64,000 nucleotides of DNA from Pedobacter boryungensis. Its GTDB lineage: Bacteria > Bacteroidota > Bacteroidia > Sphingobacteriales > Sphingobacteriaceae. Positions 57,399 through 64,000 of this stretch are shown here, piece by piece. The notes under the pieces were generated by a model. It saw only the letters and a list, made by a program, of their open reading frames with translations, was not told the origin of the DNA and did not search any database. The translations under genes were made by a program, and so were the position numbers. The first letter of the stretch is position 1. Every line of letters starts with the position of its first letter. The stretch spans positions 1,054,001-1,118,000 of the forward strand of contig NZ_JABMKV010000002.1 in NCBI RefSeq assembly GCF_013204825.1. The letters run 5' to 3'.

Positions 57399-58316
57399 AT
57401 GCAGCACATCAATTATCAGAACGAGGGAAGTTTGGGCGATTTGGAGCTTTTGGCCCGACAAGTGGTTGAGGGGTTTATTACGGGTTTGCATAAAAGTCCT
57501 TTCCATGGGTTTTCTGTTGAGTTTGCTGAACATCGATTATACAATACTGGTGATAGCGTAAAAAACATAGATTGGAAGCTATTCGCCAAAACAGATAAGC
57601 TTTTTAGCAAGCGTTATGAGGAGGAAACAAATTTGCGCTGTCAGTTTGTGCTAGATACTTCTTCATCTATGTATTTTCCTAATGATGCCTATAACAAGCT
57701 GACGTTTTCGGTTCAATGTACTGCTGCGTTAATTTATTTGTTAAAGAAACAACGTGATGCTTTTGGGTTGAGTTTATTTACTGATGCTTTGAGTTTAAAT
57801 ACGCTAGCTAAGTCGACAGGTACACACCAAAAGTATTTGTTTTCGCAATTGGAACAGGTTTTGGCATCGCCTCAACTCAATGTAAAAACTAATTTGGCTT
57901 TGGCTTTGCATCAAATAGCTGAATTAATTCATAAACGTTCGTTGGTGGTTGTGTTTAGCGATATGCTGAATACGGTGCATGATGAAGCTCAGATTTCTGC
58001 TTTGTTTTCGTCGTTACAACACTTAAAATTTAATAAACATGAGGTTGTTATTTTTAATGTGACTGATAAAAGTAAGGAGGTAGATTTCGATTTTGCTAAT
58101 CGCCCTCATCAATTTGTAGATATGGAAACGGGTGCAGTTTTAAAAGCGCATACTGCTAAAGTTAAAAATGCCTATTTAGAGCAAATGAATAGTTATCGGC
58201 AGATGCTATTGTTAAAATGTGCACAATATAAAATTGATATGATTGATGCAGATATAAATGCTGGGTTTAATCAGGTTTTGCAAGCGTATTTAATTAAACG
58301 ACAGAAGATGGGGTAA
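57399..58316 (+). CDS. DUF58 domain protein (VWA-like)
   Basis: 305 residues with LARQVVEGFITGLHKSPFHGFSVEFAEHRLYNTGDSVKNIDWKLFAKTDKLFSKRYEEE, the DUF58 signature, then a von Willebrand A-like region (CQFVLDTSSSMYFP, MIDAS DxSxS). No membrane segment. DUF58 proteins usually pair with MoxR ATPases, often elsewhere in Bacteroidetes genomes (aerotolerance-type loci). No MoxR gene is next to it here. Confidence 0.9.
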   Translation: MQHINYQNEGSLGDLELLARQVVEGFITGLHKSPFHGFSVEFAEHRLYNTGDSVKNIDWKLFAKTDKLFSKRYEEETNLRCQFVLDTSSSMYFPNDAYNKLTFSVQCTAALIYLLKKQRDAFGLSLFTDALSLNTLAKSTGTHQKYLFSQLEQVLASPQLNVKTNLALALHQIAELIHKRSLVVVFSDMLNTVHDEAQISALFSSLQHLKFNKHEVVIFNVTDKSKEVDFDFANRPHQFVDMETGAVLKAHTAKVKNAYLEQMNSYRQMLLLKCAQYKIDMIDADINAGFNQVLQAYLIKRQKMG

Positions 58317-58363
58317 TTTGGTTCAATTGTTCATTAGCTCAATGGTTCATTTCTTTAATCGTG

Positions 58364-58483
58364 CGTCATTGCCAGCTCGACTGGCAATCGTAAAGCGGTG
58401 AAAGGTTACGGTTGCATTAAGATTCCCAATCGAGTTGGGAATGACGAGGAGATTGCCACGTCGCTGTGCTCCTCGCAATGACG
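58364..58483. repeat. Composite palindromic repeats
   Basis: CGTCATTGCCAG..GGGAATGACG (58364-58445) holds two small hairpins, TTGCCAG/CTGGCAA and TTCCCAA/TTGGGAA; it abuts GACGAGGAG..CTCCTCGCAATGACG (58442-58483). Both end in the same GTCATT/AATGAC signature as the array at 51628. Gap 58317-58697 has no ORF. Confidence 0.7.
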
Positions 58484-58493
58484 TGGGGGATTA

Positions 58494-58533
58494 TAAAAAA
58501 AACCTTCCTATATTTTTCAATACAGGAAGGTTC
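58494..58533 (-). terminator. Terminator of the histidine kinase operon
   Basis: GAACCTTCCT / AGGAAGGTT stem with T-run on the minus strand, 165 bp downstream of the kinase gene. Confidence 0.7.
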
Positions 58534-58697
58534 AGATAAGGGTAACCGGAAAACTAAAAAACTATTGATGAGTTTTATTAGATAACAAAACGGAAATCGC
58601 TTCTGATGTTTTGTTACTCAAAGATGCCTTTCATTTATGAAGATTTTATGAAGTTTACAGTTTGTTTTCAATAGATTGACTGCTATTGAGTTAGCTG

Positions 58698-60017
58698 CTA
58701 ATTAATAGGGAATTCTATAGTCACAATAGTTCCTTTCTCTTTTTCTGACTGAATTGAAATGTTTATTTGATGAAATTTAGCGATACTATTCACAATTGCT
58801 AAGCCTAAGCCGAAGCCATCTTCATTATCACTGTTTTCTCTTTCAAACCTATTAAAAGCATTAGCCACAATTTCTTTTTCCATTCCCATTCCGCTATCAG
58901 CAATGGTTAGGGTGTATTTTGTTAATGTAAGTTCATCATGTATGGTAATAGCTCCTTTATTTACATTATATTTTATTGCATTGTTAATGATGTTAATTAG
59001 GAGCGTATGAATAAGCGCCCTATTTCCTGTGAAGCTAAAATTTGCTGCAATTTCATTTTTATAGATGATTTGTTTGTCGATAATGCGATCTTCTAAATCT
59101 TCATAAATATCAAGTAACTCTTGGTGGATGGAAACTTGGTCTTTTTTTAGATACTGCTCATTTTCGACCTTAGAAATTAATAACAGACTATTGATAATTA
59201 CTTTTAAGCGATTTAATGTTTTTAAAGATGCTAAAATTTTATTTTCATGCTCAACCGGCAAGTTTTCTGCAGCTAAAATGTTTTCTAATCGACCACTTAA
59301 AATAGAAATTGGCGTAAGCAGTTCATGCGAAACATTAGCGATAAACTGTTTTTCTAACAAAAATAAATCTGCAATTTTTCGCATGAGCGAATTAATGCTG
59401 TTGTCTAATATTTTGAAATCTGTGGTATTAGTCGGGATATTTTCGTAATTGTAGGAGGTAGGATCGTTTACCTTATTTAGCTTTTGATCGATAATTTTAT
59501 AAAAAGGCCTTAAAATAAAATTGGTAAAAGCATAATCTGTAAGTAGTGTAACTAATAGGGTTCCAATTAATACAATCAGCATGTAAAACCGAATGGTCGT
59601 TTTCACAGCTTCCATCGCCGTCATGGCTTCCCCTAATTCTAATTTATACCGTTTATTATTGTATTCGAATTGATCATTAAGAATTCGATAAATTTCTGTA
59701 TCACCTTCAATTTCTCGTCGTTCTGTAATAAAGGTAATGCTGGTATCTATTTTTCCGACATTTGGAATTGCGTTTAGCACAATAAACTCATCTTTTAGAA
59801 TATTGTAATCTGTAAATGAATGTTGATTTCTTAATAGACTATCAATTTCATTGTCACTCAAATTCTCGATTACCTTTAACCTTTTTTTAGTTAAACGACC
59901 ATCTAAATGATGAGAAGAAATGGTTTCTAATGAAAGCAAAATAATTGCTCCCAACACTAAAATAACTGCTATTTTGGTGATGGCATTGTATAAAGCAAAT
60001 TTTGCTTGCAGTTTCAT
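58698..60017 (-). CDS. Sensor histidine kinase
   Basis: 439 residues. Two transmembrane segments (~13-30 and ~155-175) enclose a ~125-residue periplasmic sensor; the cytosolic part has the phospho-acceptor FIANVSHELLTPISILSG (His ~235) and ATP-binding boxes IIVNSIAKFHQ-side N box, DSGMGMEKE and GFGLGLAIV. The signal sensed is unknown. It is paired with the response regulator gene 60261, but a 243-bp gap with a repeat element lies between them. Confidence 0.92.
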   Translation of the reverse strand: MKLQAKFALYNAITKIAVILVLGAIILLSLETISSHHLDGRLTKKRLKVIENLSDNEIDSLLRNQHSFTDYNILKDEFIVLNAIPNVGKIDTSITFITERREIEGDTEIYRILNDQFEYNNKRYKLELGEAMTAMEAVKTTIRFYMLIVLIGTLLVTLLTDYAFTNFILRPFYKIIDQKLNKVNDPTSYNYENIPTNTTDFKILDNSINSLMRKIADLFLLEKQFIANVSHELLTPISILSGRLENILAAENLPVEHENKILASLKTLNRLKVIINSLLLISKVENEQYLKKDQVSIHQELLDIYEDLEDRIIDKQIIYKNEIAANFSFTGNRALIHTLLINIINNAIKYNVNKGAITIHDELTLTKYTLTIADSGMGMEKEIVANAFNRFERENSDNEDGFGLGLAIVNSIAKFHQINISIQSEKEKGTIVTIEFPIN

Positions 60018-60087
60018 TGGTTTAATTCGTTAGTTGAAAATACCACGCTTAAAGTTTAATACTTCTTTCTAAAACATTTGGTGTTAT

Positions 60088-60181
60088 CGTCATTTCGAGC
60101 GTAGCCGAGAAATCTTTGGACTTTGCAATAAATATAGGTTCAAAGATTTCTCCATTTCGCAAAGCTCCAGTCGAAAGGACG
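60088..60181. repeat. Dispersed palindrome CGTCATTTCGAG..GGACG
   Basis: CGTCATTTCGAGCGTAGCCG and AAAGATTTCTCCATTTCGC ... GTCGAAAGGACG ends; inserted between kinase and regulator genes. Nothing else in the 243-bp gap 60018-60260. Confidence 0.55.
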
Positions 60182-60260
60182 CATTGTAATTTATGTTTGG
60201 TGAAAAGATTTCACTCTTTCTACGCAAACCTATGAAATATCAGTCCATAGAGGGTTAGTT

Positions 60261-60938
60261 TTAATAATTAATGCGATAACCAATACTGCGTACTGTTTCA
60301 AACCAATCGGTTTTAGTGCATTGTGTTAATTTTTTGCGTAGATTTTTTACGTGTACATCTACAAAATTAGAATCAGAATTTACCTCTAAAATATCTCCCC
60401 AAACATGCTCTGTTAAACTTATTCTAGAAACCACTCTATTTTTATTTAGTACGAGATAATTAAAAATCTCATACTCTTTTTTCGTTAAAGGAACTCTTTC
60501 ATTTTGAAATGATACGGTATGGTTCTGAATATCTAACACGAAATCGTGAATTTTAACTTCATTTTTTTCTAACTTATGCTTGCGACGAATAATTGCATGC
60601 ATGCGGGCAAGTAATTCATTTAAGGAAAATGGTTTAGCTAAATAATCATCAGCACCGCTATCTAAACCTTTAATCCGATCATCAACTGCACTTCTGGCTG
60701 TTAAAATAATGACAGCATCATCACGGTCTTTTAGGTTTTTCAATTGCTTAAGTACTTCAAAACCATCGCCATCTGGCAAACCTAAATCTAAAAGAATGAA
60801 ATCGTAATTATTAACGAAAATCTTTTCTTCGGCAGAGGATTTTTTCCAAGCATGCTCAACAATATATCCTTCTCTGCTTAAAAATTCATCCATTTCAAGC
60901 GCTAAGCCTTTTTCGTCTTCAACTATTAATACGTTCAT
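60261..60938 (-). CDS. OmpR-family response regulator
   Basis: 225 residues. Receiver domain with VLIVEDEKG (acidic pocket), phospho-accepting Asp51 in FILLDLGLPDGDG and Lys ~101 in LAKPFSLNE; C-terminal winged helix (VPLTKKEYEIFNYLVLNKNRVVSR; DVHVKNLRKKL). Regulates transcription with the kinase at 58698. Normal length; gene reads first in the pair. Confidence 0.94.
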   Translation of the reverse strand: MNVLIVEDEKGLALEMDEFLSREGYIVEHAWKKSSAEEKIFVNNYDFILLDLGLPDGDGFEVLKQLKNLKDRDDAVIILTARSAVDDRIKGLDSGADDYLAKPFSLNELLARMHAIIRRKHKLEKNEVKIHDFVLDIQNHTVSFQNERVPLTKKEYEIFNYLVLNKNRVVSRISLTEHVWGDILEVNSDSNFVDVHVKNLRKKLTQCTKTDWFETVRSIGYRINY

Positions 60939-60985
60939 AAGTAAAGTTCATTAGTATCATTAGTATCATTAGTTCATTTGTAAAT

Positions 60986-62176
60986 TTAACCGGTAACTAA
61001 ATTAATATGCTTTAAAATTATATCGCAAGCCGTCCTAATTTCATCTTCAGTGATAATTAATGGTGGCGCAATACGCATAGAATTACTGCAATGTAAAAAC
61101 CAATCGGTAATTAAGCCATCTTCAATGCAACCATCAATAATTTTTTTATTGGTTTCATAACTATCAAATTCTACCGCTAGCATTAATCCTTTTCCTCTAA
61201 TTTCTACAATTGCCGGATGCTTTAATAATGATTTAAATAATTCTCCTTTTTGTTCCACACCTGTAACTAAATCTTCGGTTAAGATAGTTTCTAAGGTGGC
61301 TAATCCGGCTGCGCAACTTACAGGATGCCCACCAAAAGTAGTTATGTGTCCTAAAATTGGATTATTTGTAAATACCGACATTATTTGTGAAGAACTGATG
61401 AAGGCGCCAATTGGCATTCCGCCGCCAATGCCTTTTGCTAATAATAAAACGTCGGGAACAGTGTCGAAATGTTCAAAACCAAATAGCTTTCCGGTACGAC
61501 CAAAACCGCATTGAATTTCATCAAATATTAAAAGCGTTCCAGTAGCTGTACATTTTTTTCTTAAGGCTTTTATATAAGTTGCATCTGGAATTCGAATACC
61601 TGCTTCGCCCTGCATAGTTTCTATAAATACCGCAGCAGTTTTAGTAGTTATTTGCTCTAAATCTGGTAAATGATTAAAAGTTATAAACTTGATATCAGGT
61701 AATAATGGTCGGTAAGCTTGTTTAAATTCTTCGTTGCCCATTAGGCTTAAGGCACCTTGTGAACTGCCGTGATAACTATCTTTACAGGCAATTAACTCGG
61801 TACGATTGGTATACCTCTTTGCCAATTTCATTGCTCCTTCAACAGCCTCTGCGCCAGAATTTACAAAATAAGTGCAATCTAAATTTTCTGGCAAAACCGA
61901 TGCTAAACCCTTTGCAAAATCTACTTGCGGACTTTGTACATACTCGCCATACACCATTAAATGCATGTATGTTTCTGCTTGTTTTTTTACTGCTTCCACA
62001 ACTGTGGGATGACAATGCCCAACATTGCTAACACCAATACCTGCAATTAAATCCATGTATTTTTTTCCAGATTGATCGTACATGTACATGCCTTTTGCTT
62101 TTACAAACTCTAATAAAAGTGGAGTTTCAGAAGTTTGGGCATTGTGTTTTAAAAATAACTGACGTTGTGTTTGCAT
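60986..62176 (-). CDS. Class III aminotransferase (acetylornithine/ornithine type)
   Basis: 396 residues, PLP-dependent. GVSNVGHCHPTVVEAVKKQ, NSGAEAVEGAMKLAKRYTNR, LLIFDEIQCGFGRTGKLFGFEHF and the Schiff-base Lys in LLAKGIGGGMPIGAF (~252). Transfers amino groups between ornithine or similar omega-amino compounds and 2-oxoglutarate; a dedicated arg operon is not near, so annotation as argD is uncertain. Confidence 0.9.
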   Translation of the reverse strand: MQTQRQLFLKHNAQTSETPLLLEFVKAKGMYMYDQSGKKYMDLIAGIGVSNVGHCHPTVVEAVKKQAETYMHLMVYGEYVQSPQVDFAKGLASVLPENLDCTYFVNSGAEAVEGAMKLAKRYTNRTELIACKDSYHGSSQGALSLMGNEEFKQAYRPLLPDIKFITFNHLPDLEQITTKTAAVFIETMQGEAGIRIPDATYIKALRKKCTATGTLLIFDEIQCGFGRTGKLFGFEHFDTVPDVLLLAKGIGGGMPIGAFISSSQIMSVFTNNPILGHITTFGGHPVSCAAGLATLETILTEDLVTGVEQKGELFKSLLKHPAIVEIRGKGLMLAVEFDSYETNKKIIDGCIEDGLITDWFLHCSNSMRIAPPLIITEDEIRTACDIILKHINLVTG

Positions 62177-62232
62177 AGCGCAAATTTAGCTTTTTTGAAA
62201 TCTTAATTATTTTATCCAGGCAGAATAATGTA

Positions 62233-62270
62233 AAATAAAAAATCCCATACGTTTATACATATGGGATTTT
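62233..62270 (-). terminator. Terminator of the sigma operon
   Basis: AAAATCCCATA / TATGGGATTTT stem with T-run on the minus strand, just after the gene ending at 62288. Confidence 0.85.
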
Positions 62271-62287
62271 CTAAAAATTAATTATTA

Positions 62288-62734
62288 TTATTGTTTTGGT
62301 TGACCGCCTCTATAACGGTTCAATAGTTCTTTTTTAAATGCTTCTTGCGCTCTGTAAAACTTCCCTACAATTTTGATAGGTAAATTTGATTTAAACTTAT
62401 TATAGTATTTCTTTTCTATATTAAGTTCTCTTTGTTTAAAATCAAAATCATTTACAATTAATGTTTGAATTTGAACATCTGTTAAATCGTCAATTTCTTT
62501 AATTTTTCTAAAGCTGATCATTTTTTGCATACGCTCTTTTCGCAATGCCTTTTGTTCTCTGGTAAAGTCATTATAAATAGGCCAAAATACTTTAGCTTCA
62601 TCTGCAGAAAGATCAAGTTTTGTGGTTAGCCATGTTACTTTGTAAGCCTCCATTTTTTCATCGTCCATTCTTGGCCCTTGTGCAAAAGCTAATCCTGGTA
62701 ATAAAATAAATAGTGCAATAATTAAGTTCCTCAT
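62288..62734 (-). CDS. Spy/CpxP-like periplasmic protein
   Basis: 148 residues: signal peptide (LIIALFILLPGLAFAQ), then DEKMEAYKVTWLTTKLDLSADEAKVFWPIYNDF and long K/R/E-rich helices. This helical LTxxQ-like layout recalls Spy/CpxP periplasmic stress proteins. Partner of the preceding anti-sigma-like and sigma genes; may feed back on them. Relation to Spy is structural inference. Confidence 0.75.
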   Translation of the reverse strand: MRNLIIALFILLPGLAFAQGPRMDDEKMEAYKVTWLTTKLDLSADEAKVFWPIYNDFTREQKALRKERMQKMISFRKIKEIDDLTDVQIQTLIVNDFDFKQRELNIEKKYYNKFKSNLPIKIVGKFYRAQEAFKKELLNRYRGGQPKQ

Positions 62735-62743
62735 CTCTAAATT

Positions 62744-63367
62744 TTATAAGTTATTTGATAGATCACTTGATGAAAAATGATCTAAAATATAGTTTTCCAT
62801 TTCCGTATCTGACGCGGAAGTTGAAGCCGTTTGGCTTTCTTGTATATGATCAATAATTACACTTTCATCAATGTCATATAACATTTGTTCGCTTGCTAAT
62901 TCGCTAGTACGATTTTCTTGTAATGTATTTTGCTGATTAAAATATAAACCAGATGCTGTTAGTAAAATAAAGCAGGCTGCAGCAGCATATTTCATAAAAT
63001 CTGTTTGCCACAGGCGAACAACTTTTGTTTTTTGAACCGTACCTGAAGTTTTACTTAAAATATCAGCATTTAGCTTGTCAAAATAGTTAGCTGGAGTTTT
63101 AAACCCATCACTTTTGGCTAATTCATATAGTTGATCTACAGCAATACGGCTTTCTATTTCAGTACCTAATTCTTCAAAATAGTTTTGTGGTACTGTAAAA
63201 CCTGGATTTTCTTTTTGCGTTAAACTAGCTACAAAAACAGACTGGTTAATGTGTGTAGTTAAATCCTTGAAATAGTTATCTGGCGCACTGTATGGTGTAG
63301 TTCTTGATAAACTCGCTAAGTGCGGAGCCTCCATTTCCCATTCCATATCTTCCTCTTTTTTCTTCAT
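62744..63367 (-). CDS. Single-pass membrane protein, probable anti-sigma-like factor
   Basis: 207 residues with one transmembrane helix (FMKYAAAACFILLTASGLYF, ~127-146). The cytosolic half repeats a motif three times: TPYSAPDNYFKDLTTHI, TVPQNYFEELGTEI, KTPANYFDKLNADI (x-P-x-NYF-x-x-L). No HHCC zinc site is visible, so this is not a classic ZAS anti-sigma; the call is from position between the sigma and Spy-like genes. Gap to sigma 41 bp. Confidence 0.7.
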   Translation of the reverse strand: MKKKEEDMEWEMEAPHLASLSRTTPYSAPDNYFKDLTTHINQSVFVASLTQKENPGFTVPQNYFEELGTEIESRIAVDQLYELAKSDGFKTPANYFDKLNADILSKTSGTVQKTKVVRLWQTDFMKYAAAACFILLTASGLYFNQQNTLQENRTSELASEQMLYDIDESVIIDHIQESQTASTSASDTEMENYILDHFSSSDLSNNL

Positions 63368-63408
63368 GATATAACTATTGATAGATTTTAGTGTAAAAGG
63401 TTTAATAC

Positions 63409-63960
63409 TTAATCTTCATTTAGTAAAATACTTTCAATTTTTTTAACTGCAATATGAAATGAAGCTTTTAATGCACCCACACTAGTACCTAAAACCTCAG
63501 AGATTTCATCGTATTTCATATCATCAAAATACTTCATGTTAAAAATTATTCGCTGTTTTTCTGGTAGGGTCAAAATTGCTTCCTGAAGTTTGCGTTGTGC
63601 TTTATCGCCATCAAAGTAAGAAGAGGCAGCAAGGCTTTCGGCCAATTCGCCACTTACATCATCTAATGAAATATTATTCTTCAGTTTTTTCTTATTCAAG
63701 AAAGTGATGGATTCGTTAGTCGCAATTCTATAAATCCAGGTGTAAAGCTGTGAGTCGCTTCTAAAATTGGCTAGGTTTTTCCAAACCTTAACAAAGGTTT
63801 CCTGTACTAAATCATCTGTATCATCGTGATCAATAACTAATCTACGAATGTGCCAATATATTTTTTGTTGATATTTAGATAGAAGCAAGTTGAAAGCTTC
63901 ATTTCGTGTTTTTTCAACACTAAATTTCTGCAATATTTCTGCGTCTTCAACTTGCTTCAT
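63409..63960 (-). CDS. ECF-type RNA polymerase sigma factor
   Basis: 183 residues: region 2 (HIRRLVIDHDDTDDLVQETFVKVWKNL, YTWIYRIATNESITFL) and region 4 (LPEKQRIIFNMKYFDDMKYDEISEVLGTSVGALKASF). Directs polymerase to stress or envelope promoters. It is first of three genes with the membrane protein and the Spy-like protein. Start ATG 63960; upstream part of the promoter lies at the window edge. Confidence 0.93.
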   Translation of the reverse strand: MKQVEDAEILQKFSVEKTRNEAFNLLLSKYQQKIYWHIRRLVIDHDDTDDLVQETFVKVWKNLANFRSDSQLYTWIYRIATNESITFLNKKKLKNNISLDDVSGELAESLAASSYFDGDKAQRKLQEAILTLPEKQRIIFNMKYFDDMKYDEISEVLGTSVGALKASFHIAVKKIESILLNED

Positions 63961-64000
63961 TTTTCTATGAGTTCTACTGTTATTATTTGCGCTATAATCT

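Overview
The window is a low-GC chromosomal segment from a Bacteroidetes bacterium of the Sphingobacteriaceae type, most like Pedobacter. This is inferred from gene families and order, from promoter-like sites of the TTG-N18/19-TAnnTTTG class, from near-total absence of Shine-Dalgarno sequences, from TonB-dependent receptor and SusD-era style lipoproteins, and from a DnaE carrying its own proofreading domain. No rRNA operon, phage, insertion sequence or CRISPR array was seen.

Layout. 1-3.7 kb: 3' part of pheT, a small coiled-coil gene, zapA, a possible 6S-type RNA gap, and rny. 3.8-15.5 kb: an Mpo1-like membrane protein, a TonB receptor with a partner lipoprotein, small lipoprotein and transglutaminase-like genes, a fused acyltransferase (OlsF-like), a helix-hairpin-helix protein, apt and an acyl-CoA dehydrogenase. 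15.9-31.1 kb: the translation/transcription core, rpsU-xerC-hpf, four tRNAs, tuf, tRNA-Trp, secE, nusG, rplKAJL, rpoB and rpoC. rpsU and hpf stand out because both carry strong Shine-Dalgarno sequences in a genome that otherwise ignores them.

31.2-47 kb: housekeeping genes (miaA, CCA-adding enzyme, a dapD-GT2-GT2-tsaC overlapping operon, an S4 RNA-binding protein, an OmpH-like lipoprotein, gyrB, amidase, retropepsin-like protease, mdh, lipocalin, DJ-1/PfpI protein). 47.2-53.7 kb: dnaE with fused exonuclease, a three-unit tandem palindromic repeat, trxA with a textbook Bacteroidetes promoter, and a PQQ-type sugar dehydrogenase.

53.7-57.4 kb is the accessory part and the most interesting stretch. 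A perfectly phased array of fifteen 21-bp units sits beside a frameshifted VOC-family gene, an unrecognised gene and a nucleotidyltransferase gene, all on the minus strand. The last two are separated and followed by homologous imperfect palindromes that look like integron attC sites; the nucleotidyltransferase unit begins with TTAGTGGC and ends with its reverse complement, with the gene's stop codon inside it. I read this as a small integrase-less cassette cluster. 57.4-64 kb: a DUF58 protein, a two-component system split by a dispersed repeat, a class-III aminotransferase, and an ECF sigma / membrane protein / Spy-like periplasmic protein operon that continues to the window edge.
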